A stretch of DNA of 64,000 bases from Lunularia cruciata (lineage: Eukaryota > Streptophyta > Marchantiopsida > Lunulariales > Lunulariaceae): NCBI GenBank assembly GCA_948567375.1, contig OX419757.1, positions 76,012,001 through 76,076,000 of the forward strand, written 5' to 3'. Position 1 is the stretch's first letter; every line of letters starts with the position of its first letter. Below are positions 23,177 through 35,444 of the stretch, in pieces. The notes below the pieces were generated by a model that saw only the letters and a list, made by a program, of their open reading frames with translations, had not been told where the DNA came from and made no database searches. Position numbers and translations under genes: made by a program.

Positions 23177-24003
23177 AGTAGTAGATAGGAGAGATCTAAA
23201 CTAAGCCATGGCAAATAAGGGCCCCTCCAAAGGATCTCCCTAACGTGTACCAATAGCTAACTCCAAGACGGTGACTCCCTGCTATGAACCACCATGCTAG
23301 TAGTAAAAGGAAGCAAGAGAGCCATAAAAAGACCGCACAAAAGGAATAAGACTTGCCAAAGATCAACCAGCCTCCCTAAGCTCTCTAAAGATGGATGCCC
23401 ATGAGATGCTATTAAAAGCATTCTCAACATCCACCTATAGGACAACCCACTCTGGATGGATATCTAAGAGTGCCTAGAGATATAGCCTCACATCCTCCAA
23501 GTGTTGCTACTCCAAATTCTAGTGGGTGCTGTCAAAAGTGAGAATGATGCTGAAGGACAATGGTATGACTGACCAAACACAAAAAGATCTCTCTGATAGC
23601 AATGGATCTAATGCTCCTTGTGTCCTTCTCCATCACGAGAAGTTGACTAGCACCTAACACCCGACTAATAGACATAGGAATGTCTCTTCTTGCTATTGCT
23701 GCAACCACTTGTAAAACCACTAGAAGGATCATCTTCTTGGAAGCAATCTCTAAGGTGCTCATAAACCATCCCTGACAAGCCTCATGAGGAAAGGCAAGGG
23801 GTAGTGCACAATGCTTGTGCAAATAGCGACCTATCAAGACATAAAGGCTGCACAGGTTGATAATCTAAGACCTCTAGTGGTAGTCCCTCTATTGCTATAG
23901 AATGTATTGAGCATAGGGAAGAGATAGTCTCATCAATAAGACTTGCCATAGATAAAGGGTGTAGCGCTCGTGTTGCTCTACTAAACTCTCCCACTTGACC
24001 CAA
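23177..24003 (-). pseudogene. Element B RT fingers and motif A-B, minus copy
   Basis: From the 5' side: SRATRALHPLSMASLIDETI (linker), LDYQPVQPLCLDRSLFAQAL, then PLAFPHEACQGWFMSTLEIA and VVAAIARRDIPMSISRVLGA. Next come an IAIREIF segment, motif A as DVENAFNSIS (Asp at 23429-23431) and the motif-B region GDPLEGPLFAMA near 23230. The Gln expected just before GDPL is a TAG stop, a CAG-to-TAG change. Relative to the plus copy, a short piece (FRNS onward) after FAQAL is missing. Confidence 0.6.
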
Positions 24004-24264
24004 TGTCCTACGCCGTCGTATTGAGTGGACTTTGTGGTATCCTATGGCAATGCTTGTCTCCTAAATTGTGTAGCATTAAGAGACTCCTCTTGAAGGGTGA
24101 CCCAATCCCCCATTCAAAATTGATGAAATCTAGCGACCACCTCTCTATGTCTACATGTGCCCCTCTAGCATAGCAAAGACACCATCAAGGGAGTAAGAGG
24201 AATAGGAACCATACTAACTCGTCCAAGGAATCACGTGCCACACAATCAAGTGGTAGGCTAAAGC

Positions 24265-24606
24265 CTATCTAGCCTCATCATAGAGTGTGCGGGGTAGCCT
24301 ATGGAATAGACATAGACATGGAAAACTAGTCTCAAATAACCCCAAAATGCAACCCGCTTGAGAAGCTAATCCATCACACGACTCGATCGATATCCCTAGA
24401 ATGATCAACAAAGGGATAAAAGAAGCATGCATAATCCCGAATGTCACTGCTGTTAATGTGGTCACTCTTCTCACGTGGGCATCCCAAGTAGTCCAATCAT
24501 AGTCCTTGTGCATCCTTCCCACATAGGTCTTTACCCTTACGAGGTAAAGCATCGGTGACACACCGGACATGGTGTATCCCGAGTCTCTCTTTAGGTGACC
24601 CCACAT
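24265..24606 (-). pseudogene. Element B N-terminal open frame, minus copy
   Basis: A 113-residue open frame with a hydrophobic middle (FIPLLIILGISIESCDGLA). It is partly shared with the plus copy at 10150-10400, though not always in the same frame. I recognise no domain. It could be an N-terminal ORF of the element or a chance frame in its leader. Confidence 0.35.
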
Positions 24607-25100
24607 GGGAAGGTGTAGCCATGGCTAGCACAAAAAATACTGATAGTAACACATAATGCTACTCTCCATATTTCTTTATATATGCAAAACCACAACCCCT
24701 CACATCCCAACTCACATAAGAAAACAATCTCTATAAACCCTAAAATCTATAAACTCTCATAACTTTAAATTTCCATCTCCAAAATTTTCAAACTAAATTC
24801 CCATGGAACTCAATCATGAAAACCAAGCGATCAGAAATAAAATTTCCTGACCCATCACTCTCAATGTGTAATGATCACTCTAAACTCTAAAAAAGCTAAA
24901 AATCCTCATAACTTTCTACTCCATAGTCTTCAATCTAGGTACCAATGGAACCAAAATTGAAAAACAAAGAAAGTAGACAATTCACTTGAGTGCTATATGC
25001 TAGAGAGCACTCAGGAATTATAGATGTCTTCTCACATCACTCCCTCTCCTCTCCCGTCTCCACACTCTCCTGCAGCTCTCGTTTAGTTCGCAAATTCCAC

Positions 25101-27008
25101 TTTGAATTCAAAAAGTGATGCAAAAGCTTCAAGAAATGGCAAGTTACGGCAAGTCCTCACAGAAAATGGCGATTTGTTTCCAAAGATTCAATTATAAGTC
25201 CAACCCCATCACAACTTCAACATACTTATTATATAAGTTGTGATGCATATAGGAGCAGACGGTCTAAAAAAAAATTGCTAATGATATTTGTATTTTGAAC
25301 AATTCTAAATATGAATATATAGAGACTTTAGGTTGTTAAATTAATCTCAAAGAAGTAAATTTGACTAATATATAATTTAAGTATAATGTGGCAAGTGGTT
25401 CAAGTAATATTTCTTGACATGTTTGGTCTCTGTTCAAGTAATCAATGATTAACATTAAATCTTTTATCCTTTGTAGCAAGGATTACACTAAGATTTCAAT
25501 AACTTTATAATTGACTTGTTTGTGTACAGTAAATGTTTTCTTAATATTAATCAGATCAAAGTAAGAATATATGTTCCAACTTTGGGTTTTAGCCATCTAA
25601 TAGAAATATGTTGGAAAGTTGAATAATAAAGTCCTTTTGGAGAAAAAACCTCAATGTATGTACTTAAACTATCATAAATAGACAAGTAGTTTGTAACAAT
25701 TCTCTAGAAAATGTACTTTTTGCATTTCCTAATGGTACCGTACCATTAAGGATACTCTCTTTCTTAGTACAAATTTCACCTATAATAACTATAAGTATGC
25801 AATAAATGGATTATGTCAAGACTCCTTTGTTAGTGACAGTTTTATATTCTATTGTAGCCTCATGTTCTTACAATACTATTTGTATAGTATAGTAGTATAA
25901 GTAAGTACTATACATGTAGACTTTGTGTTCTTCCATACATGGAGCCAAAGGTTTTCCTTTTGTAGGTTAAAATTGCCAAAATAATAAGCCATACAGTTTT
26001 TTTAAATCTCTTTTGTTTCATTGATCATAGAAATTTACTCTATCCATCATAGTCTTCCCTTTCCTCCAATACCCAAGCTTTTAAACTAATGATAATTAAA
26101 TAGATATCTTCCTCATTCTCAAAATTTATTGTCAAGGAACTTATAAGGTTAATCTCTTTCATCATATTGACATTCATTACTTTTCCCATTTTGTTGAACA
26201 GAACCTTTTATTTCAAACCCATCCTCCTTCAACTTGCCTTACTTGCAATCTTTGAGGAACATGAAGAGTACAAAGTTGAGTGGATTTTTGCAAAATATGT
26301 GAATAGTTGTGCCATCAACAATATGAGTAAAAGACTCTGGGAAAGGATTACTTGCTTCACTACTTAACAACTCCTCTTTATTATCTTTATACTTCTCAAG
26401 AAAACATCCGAGCAGTTAAAAGTGCAATATGAATAGTACATCATCAGTAAGTGGAAGTGGAATATGTAGAAGAACAATTAGAAGATAAAGTAAAATCATA
26501 GATTTTAGTTCATATAGAATACAATAAAATTCTAAAAAACACTCAAGAAAGTGCAAATGAAGTTTCATAAAGGAAACTTTAGTTGCTTCTTATGACTTAA
26601 ATAGTGTGGTAAGGTAAGGTTCTTAGGAATCGTTTCATAGATTTAAATTGCATGGTGTTAGAAAATTTATTAGATATTGAGCAACTTATTAGTAAGTTAT
26701 TATCTAAGCAAATGTGTATCTATCTCAAGTATAACCAATAAGACCTTGAGTCATCTTTTGCAGTTGGAGTATATTCTGATTAATTCATTATCCTCTCTTT
26801 CCTTCTATCTCTAATTCTTTTCCTTTAAATTTTGCATTTATAACGGATTTACTACCTAAATTCTAACCTATCAGTTTACACTTGACTAGAGGTATTATTA
26901 AAAAATTGAACCAAACTTTGTTACGAAGTTAAATTTCTGCCTTGTCATCAAGATACCAACAAAGTTGTCTCTCTTTGATTAGGCTTGAAGGTATCTAGAT
27001 AAAAAATT
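25101..27008. other. AT-rich DNA between element B and C1
   Basis: No recognised element or gene. The plus-strand frame 26167-26367 has no family motif. Sequence up to about 25250 could still belong to the 5' end of element B. Confidence 0.4.
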
Positions 27009-27253
27009 TGATAAAGTACCACAAGCTAATACTCTTGGCACATAGAGAATGCAGGAGAGTTAATCTCTAGTCACACTTTATTCTTTATTTGCCAATTCCC
27101 ATTAGTCATCACTTTAGAGTCATGGTGAGAGTGACTCAACTTCTTGTGTATTTCTTCTCTATGTATATATATATTTCAAGTAGGACTTGTGTCCCACAAA
27201 CCATTCTTTAGTAAACTTTGGTATCTCCACTCTCCTTATTCATTTCTGTAACA
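27009..27253 (+). repeat. C1 5' LTR
   Basis: TGATAAAGTACCACAAGC to TTCTGTAACA. Aligns end to end with 61458-61697 (shared CACAAGCTAATACTC, GGACTTGTGTCCC, TCTCCACTCTC). A short copia-type LTR of 245 bases, with a TATATATATATT tract at about 27170 as a possible TATA region. Bases on the two outer sides of the pair (AAATT, AACAT) do not form a clear duplication. Confidence 0.85.
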
Positions 27254-27266
27254 TGGTATTTGAGCA
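27254..27266 (+). other. C1 primer-binding site (tRNA-Met)
   Basis: TGGTATTTGAGCA directly after the LTR. It is two bases from TGGTATCAGAGCA, the complement of the 3' end of initiator tRNA-Met used by most plant LTR retrotransposons. Confidence 0.8.
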
Positions 27267-27329
27267 AAAGAGAGACGGTGAGAGCCTCTGAGTTTAATTT
27301 GGCAAAAGGTCTTGATTATCAAGTAATCT

Positions 27330-28834
27330 GATTTTCAAAGATTTTTCATAGTACTAAACTCATTACTTATGTTGGCATCATAGGTGAAGCCTTGAAAAAT
27401 TACAATTACTCTATATGGATATACCGGATGTTTGCACTCTTGAAAGGCCAAGAATTGTTTATCTTGTCACCAGTGTTGAAACTTGTCGTGAAGGTGCTCC
27501 TTAAGATCCTAAAGTCTGTTATTGGAATAGATGTGCCAATCAAGTTGTGCACTATCTTTCTTTGGTGTTTCACTATCATTGTTTGGTTATATACAAGGAT
27601 GCACTAGCAAAAATAAATTAGATGTCAAAAAATGCATAAAAACTTCAACTAAAGCAGCAATTAATGGAAGTTAAGAAGGTCAAATTAAGCATAACGGATT
27701 ATGTTTACCACATTCATGGTCTGGTTGGGAAGCTGAATAGTATTGGAATTAAGGTTGAAGATGATGATTTGTCATACTATTCAAGGTCCACCAAAGGAGT
27801 ATAAACCTTTTGAGACATCTATAGCCATTAGAGATATTTATCCGCTATTTGACAAGCTAGTCCCAATGTTAGTCTATGAAGAGATGTGGTTGCAAGGTGG
27901 TGGTAATGATCTTGTTGCTCAAGATCAGATTCTGTTTGTTGAGAGAGGTCATGCAAGAGGCATAGGACATAGAAGTTCAGTTTGTGGAGGTGCTGTTGGT
28001 TGAGGTCAATCCTCACAAAGACAAAATGTAACACAAGGCAAGTCCACAAGGGAGAGATTCTGCAACTATTGTAAATCAAAGTCTCATTATGAGAAGGCTT
28101 GTTTCAAGAAGCAAGATGATATTCAAACTAGTAAACTCACTCAACAAAACTATATGAAGAAGGAATCCTACTTGGAAGATCATCTATTAATGATGACTCA
28201 CATTGCTGCATCAATGACCAAGAGTGAAGGAGACTGGTTTGTTGACTTAGGGTGCTCCAATCATATGACTCATCAGGTTAGTATTTTCAACTCTAAAGTA
28301 CTAATTATCTGAATTATTGTATGTGAATATGGGTGATAATACTGAACATATTATTACTCATGCAGGCACTATCCCTATCTCATCTCCATTTGCCAATTTT
28401 AGTGGTTTAGGAGAAGTCCTTCATGTACATACAATCACCAGGAACTTAGTTTTTGTTTGCCAGATTATTGAGAAGGGTTTTTTGGCCTTTATTTAACCAA
28501 GATGGTATGTTTATGGACAAATATGAGAAATCTACTATGCCTATAGGATGCAAACTTGGATCTAAAATAGAGAGGATGTTTAAATTAGATATCAAGATCC
28601 CCATTGTTACAAATCAGAATGCTATGTTTATTCATGGCTCGACTGATTTTTCAGATCTTGAGATATGTTATAAAAGAGTGGGTCACGTGAACCTACAAAC
28701 ATTAAAGGTGCTACCTAGCTCATATGTGGTTACGAGGCTGCTAATATTTTTTGATCCTTTGCCAACAATAGATTGTGAGGGTTGTCAATGTGGTAAGCAA
28801 GCTAGATAACCTTTTAAGCATCACGGTATAAGGG
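27330..28834 (+). pseudogene. C1 gag, zinc knuckle, protease and pre-integrase
   Basis: Gag begins around GEALKNYNYSIWIYRMFALL (about 27385). Later parts include LPKEYK-type gag (PPKEYKPFETSIAIRDIYPL, about 27790) and the nucleocapsid knuckle C-x2-C-x4-H-x4-C (CNYCKSKSHYEKAC) at about 28058-28100. The copia protease signature WFVDLGCSNHMTH is at about 28233, with Leu replacing the usual catalytic-loop Ser. The pre-integrase stretch HVNLQTLKVLPSS with CEGCQCGKQAR (about 28680-28810) retains the zinc-binding Cys pair. Stops and frameshifts separate the blocks. The reading continues at 29573 after the solo LTR. Confidence 0.8.
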
Positions 28835-29567
28835 TATAATACTTATAGCTAGACATATGATCTAGAGGTAAAATTTGGTTTGGTAACATTTGGAAGGATG
28901 TTATACATGGATAAATAGATCAGATAGAGGTATCACCAAAAGAGTACTTCTATTAATAGGGAAGAAACCAAAACAGACTTGAAAAGCTTAGAATCAATAG
29001 CTAGACATATGATCTAGAAGTAAAATTGGTTTGAAAACATCTAAAAGGATATTACACATGATGGACTAAATAGATCAGAAAGAGATATCACCAAAAGTGT
29101 ACTTCTACTAATAGAGAAAAAACCAAAATATGCCTGAAATCTTTAGAGGCAATTTTGAAGACCTGAACAAATGAATTAGAGCTCAAAAATGTGCAGATCT
29201 CCCCTACAAAAGAAAAGGTTAGCCTTCCCTCCTCCTTGTTTGTCTCATCAAGAGCTTTCCAATAGTACCTCACCCATACAATTCTAAGATTCCTACAAGA
29301 AGATTCTTTAAAGATTCACTCCAATCAACACTAGTTTGACCAACCAAATAGGACTAGATCCAATATGTCACCCATGCATGCAACTAATCTGAGGGTAGAG
29401 ATCAATGACATATCACTAATCCATATATCTGATCTAAGGGTTATGCTATGTTGAGTGTCTATGCTTTGCTATATAATAAAGTCAAGGTGCTCCTTTGGAG
29501 CATCGGAGTTTGAGTGTGAACTTGTGCTTTATCTTCTATGTTTCTCTACTATCCTTGGAATATTACA
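28835..29567 (+). repeat. Solo LTR-B (long subtype) in C1
   Basis: TATAATACTTATAGC to GGAATATTACA, 733 bases, flanked by a perfect AAGGG duplication (28830-28834 and 29568-29572). Contains the U3 module twice: CATATGATCTAGAGG near 28855 and CATATGATCTAGAAG near 29007. It separates the copia pre-integrase from the integrase core. Confidence 0.93.
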
Positions 29568-29572
29568 AAGGG

Positions 29573-29871
29573 CCTCCAAGGTGTTAGAATTGATCCACAC
29601 AGATGGATGGATTGCTTCAAAAAAGAGTTTAACAAGCTCTAAATATTTTGTCTTATTTTTGATGACATTTCAAGATATAAGTGGGTATAGTTTTTGAAAG
29701 CTAAATTAGATGTCCTTTCAATTTTCCAAAATATTCAAGCAAATTGTTGAGAAGAAATATGGTTATAATATCCTAAGTCTACATTCTGATGGAGGAAGAG
29801 AGTTTATTTCAAACTAGTTTGATGCTTTTCAACATGAGCAAGATATCAAACATGAAGTCCCTTGTAGCTAC
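29573..29871 (+). pseudogene. C1 integrase core, first part
   Basis: Copia integrase: LELIHTDGW carries the first catalytic Asp, followed by KYFVLFLMTFQDISGYSF, and LHSDGGREFIS carries the second Asp. The segment ends at GCTAC, the duplicated target of the next LTR. The Glu-containing part continues at 35983. Confidence 0.85.
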
Positions 29872-29899
29872 TATAATACCATTAGCTAGACATATTATC

Positions 29900-30377
29900 T
29901 ATAATAATATGGAGTTTAAAAATGAGTTAGTCAAGATTAAAAAATTAGCAAATATGCCAAATTAGCCAAGAGTTATAACAATATTCTAGAAATATCTAAG
30001 AAGCCGCTTGGTACATTCTAAGTATTAGGTAATGTGCATGCCAAGTGGTGACTTCTCGGAGGAAGCTTTTGGATGAGCTTAGCTTGTACACCAAGTAGGT
30101 AGCTTCTAGAAAGAAGCTTCTTAGGAACCCACCAACTAGCTTAGCTTGCATGCCAAGTAGGCAACTTCTAGAAAGAAGCTTATTGAGAAGCTTCCAAATT
30201 AGCTTGGCTTGCACTCCAAGAAAGTGACTTTTAGGAAATTTCTTGAGAAGCTTGTCAAGAGCCTTGTATGCTTCACTATAGATACCAAAGCCTAAGCTCA
30301 TACTAGGCATTTGGAGTTTCCCTTATTCAAGAGTCTTTGATCTTCCATTCTACTATCTCTCTCCTTAGTCATTTATA
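29900..30377 (+). repeat. A3 5' LTR (LTR-A)
   Basis: TATAATAATATGGAGTTTA to CATTTATA. The central part repeats a module of about 60 bases (AGCTTGCATGCCAAGTAGG followed by TTCTAGAAAGAAGCTTCTT) three to four times, then a decayed TATA region (CTATAGATACCAAAGCC). Confidence 0.9.
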
Positions 30378-30378
30378 T

Positions 30379-30391
30379 TGGTATTAGTGCA
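30379..30391 (+). other. A3 primer-binding site (tRNA-Met)
   Basis: TGGTATTAGTGCA, one base after the LTR and two changes from TGGTATCAGAGCA. Confidence 0.75.
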
Positions 30392-30599
30392 CAAATGTGA
30401 TGGAAGGAATTTATGGACCACCAAATCCATTTCTGCCAAACCATTGGAACTTTTGTGTCCATGAACAACTCAAGCATCATTTCACGTAGTTCATCATCTC
30501 ATGCTTTGGGTAGAATTTTTGAATATGATGACCTTGTTTGATGAATCTTTCATACTTCTAATTGTAACGTATAGAAAGCGGCGGATGTGTTGCATCTAC

Positions 30600-31920
30600 A
30601 TGTTAAATTAGATAAATTAAAGGTTGTTTGATAGAGTAGAAGCCATGGAGGTAATACCCAAATTTATCATTGTGATGCAACAAAAAATTGATCACCTTTT
30701 TTAATTCTTAGAAGAACAAGATCATCAACAACAAGAGCATGTAGAGAGAGTATCATTTCAAGAAGGAAAAGAGCAAATCCAAATTTTGAAACCCAAGGTA
30801 TTTGAAGGCAAGAACCTCTTGGGCATAGTTGAGAATTTTTTGTTTGATTGTGAATGTTATTTTGAAGCTACAAATATTCAAGATGAATAGAGATAGATTC
30901 TCTTGGTTTCAAGCCAATTGGATGGAGTTGCAAAACTATGGTGGCAATCTTGAGTGGAGCTAGCTAAATGGCCATTTGTTGCGTCAACCTTACCATGGAA
31001 AGAATTCACAATAATTGGGCAATTCCAAGCTATACATGGCACACAAGATGCACAAGATAGATTGGAAAATTGAAGCATATTGGTTCTATAAGAAATTACA
31101 TCACTCTTTTCTAAAACACCATAATGTAAATTCCAAATATGTTAGAAGGAAAAGCTCTAGATTGATTTGTAAGAGGCTTGAAGTCACACATCAGATTGTA
31201 AATGACCATGTGGGAGCCCAAACACTTGGAGAAGGATGACATGTAGTTGACCAAGCACTTTGATTCCCTAGTTGCAACAACTTGGTCCTGACCTCGGCTT
31301 TCACAGAACCTGCCATCACACTACATATAGATGAAAGAGACAACACCAATGGAGGTTGATGCCACCCAATTAAAAATAAGGAAAGATTGCAATAAAATGG
31401 TGGTTGGCTTTTATTATCACCAAATTGAGCATCACATTATTGAATGTCCACTCAACAATGGATGAACTTAATAAATCACTCAAATAGAGTTTGTGGAATG
31501 TGATGATCAAGGAAAAAATGAATCCTAGTATGAGAACTTAAGTAATCTATTGAGAACTTGATTAGTTCCAATGGGATTTGAAGGCTTCACCTGCAAATTA
31601 TGCAAGTTTGCTTCACTTGCAAGGTATCATATTTGATTGTGATTGTAGAATTTTGGTGGATTTTGAAAGCTTAGATAATTGCATGTCCATGCAATTAGCA
31701 AAATAATTAATTATTCCTATCAAGCCAATAATTACAAGTAGATTGATGATGGAGATGGTAGAAAGGGTTTTGCATTACGTACCTCACATCTTGTTATATT
31801 GAAGATTGGAAAGGTGTATTTGGAATGTGTGAGGTTTGTAGTGGCACCTCTATGCCATGATATCATTCTAGGTTTGCCTTGGCTTGGACATTATAAGGTT
31901 TGATTTGATTTGATCCGATG
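30600..31920 (+). pseudogene. A3 gag and protease remnant
   Basis: Gag from about 30643 (EVIPKFIIVMQQKIDHL), with ILKPKVFEGKNLLGIVENFL near 30785 and a KLWWQS segment near 30935. A decayed nucleocapsid knuckle, CNKMVVGFYYHQIEHHIIEC, lies at about 31388-31447, with the second Cys replaced. A protease end, HDIILGLPWLGHYK, lies at about 31857-31900. Stops throughout. Confidence 0.7.
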
Positions 31921-32159
31921 ATAAATTCAAGTATAATACCACAGTAGGAATTAATGATAAGGTTGTCTGGCACCTAGTAGTAAGACACTTAAAAAGTAGT
32001 TAGACTCAAGATGAGAAGTTTATCAAGAAAGTAGCCATAGAGCAAGCTTTGGAGGAAGATAAGTCTATTTTTGTGATATGGATCAAGTCAATTGTGCATG
32101 GAGAATCTAAAGAAGGCAAGAAGCCTCATCAAGCAATGGTTGATCAAACAATTCAAGAG

Positions 32160-34973
32160 TTTATAGATGTGTTCTAGATGATCTACCAAAGAGATTATCC
32201 TTTGATTGTGGAATGCCCTTTATGATTGAGTTATTGCTAGGAAGTACTCCAATGAGTAGACCAATCTATTGGCTCTCACCAAAGGAGTTGGACAAGCTTC
32301 AAAGAACATTGAGAGAGTTGTTGGAGAAGTACTACTTGTTCCAAAGAAGGATGGAAGACTTTGCTTAAGTATTGATTATCATGGTCTCAACAAAAAAGTT
32401 GTGAGGAATGCATACCCCTTTCCTCAAATTGATGACTTGCTAGAATAATTGAATAGAGTGTGATACATCTCCAAGTTGGATCTTTGAAGTAGTTACTGAG
32501 AGATTCCCATTAATAGAGAGGATGTGCAAAAGATTTCCTTTTTGCACAAGGTATGTTCTTAGTAGAGAGTTCTACCTTTTGGGCTTACTGATGCTCCAAC
32601 AATCTTCATGGATCAAATGCATTGGGCTATTAGATTGATATGTGGTGATGTTCTTGGATGATATTTTAATCTATAATAAGACAAAGGTAGAACACACAAA
32701 TTATGGGCAAGAATTCCTAAGACAACTATGTCAATAGAAGTTTTATTGCAAGAAGTCAAAGTGTGCCTTTTGACAAAAGGAAGTTACCTTCTTTGATCAT
32801 AAGATTTCATTAGAGAGGATCAAGATGGAAGAGGAAAAAATCAAAGTCATTATTGATTGGCCTACTTCAAAGGATGCCATAGAAAAATGAACATTTAATG
32901 GATTGGCAATTTTTTACCAATGGTTCATCCACTATTATGTGGTTGTAGCATTGACCAACCTCTTGGAGAAGACCTCAAGCTTTTAGTGGACCACCAAGCA
33001 CAAAGAAGCATTCTAGAAGCTAAAACATATGGTGTCTTCAAGACCCATTATTCAACCATACGACCCTCAACTACTTTGTGTGGTTGATTTTGATGCTTCT
33101 AACTTTGCCATTGGAGCCATGTTGCAACAAGAATTTCCAAATGGGTTACATCACAATGCCTTTGTGTCTCACCAACTAAACCCACAGAAAGGAATTACCC
33201 TACTTAAGATTGGGGACAACTAGCAATGGTACATGCCACCATGGTATGGGGGCATTATCTCTTGAGGAAACAAGTAACCATGCAAATTGATCACAAACCC
33301 ATGTTGCCAACATTACATTTGGAATACATGAAGAGTCAAGATCATCAATGGGAGGAACAAAAATAGTTGTTTGACCTTAAATTTGAGTACAAACCCAATA
33401 GGTTCCATGTCATCTCCAATGCCCTATCATAACAACCTGATTTGAAGTCTCTTCCTCTCATCAGGGTGACAATTATGACATATCAATCAACTCCAAGGTC
33501 CAAATCAAGTTAAGTATCTATTTATAGCAAGATCTCTTCTTTCAAATGATACAAGATCATCTTGCAATATATAACAAGGAATAAAACACCTTCTCCTTCA
33601 AGGAATGCCTTCTATTTTGGGAGAACCGGATTTAAGTTCAGCAAAGGGTGATCTATAACTTGTGTGTCTTCAAGAAGCTCATGACTTATCAAATATTGGT
33701 CACATGGGTATGGACAAGACCTTTGGTACAATGCCAATGGTTGTGGTCCAACGTGGCATGACATATTCAAGAGTTGTCTGATCTTGTGAGAGCTACAATT
33801 GCAATAAGGCTAACAATTGGAAATTACATGGACTCCTTCAACCACTTCCCATCCCATTTGCTTGACAAGAATATGTGGGCTTAGATCTCATCACATTCTT
33901 GCACAAGACAAAGCAAGGTCACACAACAATCATAATGTTTGTGAATAAGCTTAGTAAGAAAATCCATTTGGCACCAACCTTTGATATAGTGGATGCTCCA
34001 ACATTGATCCAAATCTACTTTGACAATATTTTCAAGCAGCATGGGATGCCTTGTGTACTCATCTCTAATCGTGATCCTCAATTCATCTGAAAATTTTGGC
34101 AAGCATTTTTCTAGATACTTGGCGCCAAGCTTGCTTTGTCCACGGCCTTTTATCCTCAAATTGATAGACAAACCAAACATGAAAATTGCATCTTGGAGTA
34201 TATGCTTTGTGCGTTTTTCAACTTTCACCATACCAATGAGGATGAATGTCTTGCAATTGCTAAATTTACCTACAATAATTCTAAACATGCACGCACTAGA
34301 TTCTCTCCCTTCTTCCTTAATTTTGGCCAAGACCCACTTGTTCTACATTCTCTTCTTGCTTTTCCATCTCATGTCCTTAATCTTTCCACCTTCTTGACCA
34401 TAATATTGCAATCCCTACATCAAGTCAAACTCATCTCTTTGTTGCTCAAAATCATCAAAAGCAATACATGGACCAACATTGTTGTGTGATCTCACTTTTC
34501 AACTTGGTTATAAGGTCATACTTTCTTCTAATAACCTACCCCTTCCACTTGATACCCAAGTTTATAAACTTGCTCCTAATTGGATAGGTCCATTTAATGT
34601 CACCCAAATCATTTCTCTTGTTGCTTATCAACTTGCTTTGCCTTCTCATATGCAAATCCACCTTGTCTTTTATATTTCTAAGTTGAAACTCCTTGTTTCT
34701 AATCCACTTTTCTTTTTGTCTTGTATCCAACCCCCTCTTTCTCCTATCCTTGTCAAAAATCATGGGGAGTATGAAGTTGATTGTATCCTTGCACATTGCC
34801 ACATTCAATATGGCCGATAACAACATACTAAGTACAAAGTTCTTTGGAAAAGGTATCTCCTTCATGATGCCACTTAGGAGCCTCTTTCTCATCTCCAAAA
34901 TGCACAAACTGCTATCTAGGAGTTTGAAGTTTCCATGGTGATAAGGACATCACCAACTAGCAATGGGGATATA
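32160..34973 (+). pseudogene. A3 RT, RNase H, integrase and C-terminal tail
   Basis: RT from about 32190 (PMSRPIYWLSPKELDKLQ), catalytic box VVMFLDDILIYN at about 32643, then KCAFWQKEVTFFDHKISLE. RNase H has VDFDASNFAIGAMLQQEF near 33085. Integrase: GLDLITFLHKTKQGHTTIIM (about 33878), HLAPTFDIVDAPTLIQIYFD, HGMPCVLISNRDPQFI (second Asp at DP, about 34070), and STAFYPQIDRQTKHE with Glu displaced. The C-terminal part (34480-34930) matches A2's tail, where a chromodomain is legible. Frameshifts separate RT, RNase H and integrase. Confidence 0.8.
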
Positions 34974-35444
34974 TATAATAATATGGAGTTTATAGATGAG
35001 TTAGTTGAGACTAACAAAGTAGCAAATATGTCAAATTAACCAAAAGTTATAAGAATATTCTAAAAGCATGTAGAAAGCTACTTGGTACCTTCCAAGTATT
35101 GAGTAATGTGCATGTTAAGTGGACTAGCTTAGCTTGCACACCAAGTAGGTACTTTCTAGAAAGAAAATTCTTGGGAAACTTCCAACTAGTCTAGCTTGCA
35201 TGCCAAGTAAGAAACTTCTAGAAGGAAGCTTCTTGATTAGTTTGGCTTGCACTCTAAGAAGGCTGCTTTCTGGAAGCTTCTTGAAAAGCTTCTCAAAAAG
35301 CTTCTCAAGAGCCTTGTATGCTTCATTATAAATACCAAAGCCTAAGCTTATACTAGGCAGTTAGAGTTTCTTTTATTCAAGAGTCTCAATGTGATCTTTC
35401 ACTTTGATCTTCCATTCTCTTATTTCTCTCCTTGATCTTTTACA
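34974..35444 (+). repeat. A3 3' LTR (LTR-A)
   Basis: TATAATAATATGGAGTTTA to GATCTTTTACA, 471 bases. Contains TTCTAGAAGGAAGCTTCTT and GGAAGCTTCTTGAAAAGCTT modules and an intact TATAAATA box at 35327-35334, downstream of them. Confidence 0.92.

Larger units (their letters stand above)
21160..25100 (-). mobile_element. Element B, minus copy (more complete)
   Basis: Inverse-orientation relative of 9541-15137, free of the two later insertions, about 3.9 kb. Order on the minus strand: leader (25060-24610), N-terminal frame (24606-24265), RT linker (about 24003-23800), RT (23800-22700), connector (22700-22300), knuckle/nuclease-like region (about 22200-22000) and a further C-terminal segment (21771-21472). 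No poly(T) marks the lower end and no target-site duplication is evident, so both ends are approximate. The flanks differ from those of the plus copy, so the two look like separate insertions rather than one inverted duplication. Confidence 0.65.
29900..35444 (+). mobile_element. Complete family-A chromovirus A3
   Basis: LTR to LTR, 5.5 kb, with a perfect TTATC duplication (29895-29899 and 35445-35449). Order: 5' LTR, tRNA-Met primer site, gag, protease, RT, RNase H, integrase, chromodomain-type tail, 3' LTR. All domains are present in order but riddled with stops. The LTR pair is visibly diverged, mostly by C-to-T and G-to-A changes. Confidence 0.93.

Noticed and set aside
9541-25100. The two element B copies as arms of a single large inverted duplication or Helitron/Foldback element
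   Set aside because: The outer flanks and inner ends differ, and the copies differ in extent. Independent insertion explains them better.
33881-34907. Long minus-strand frames (149 and 123 codons) inside A3
   Set aside because: Antisense shadows of the integrase and pol tail, which are readable on the plus strand with clear motifs.
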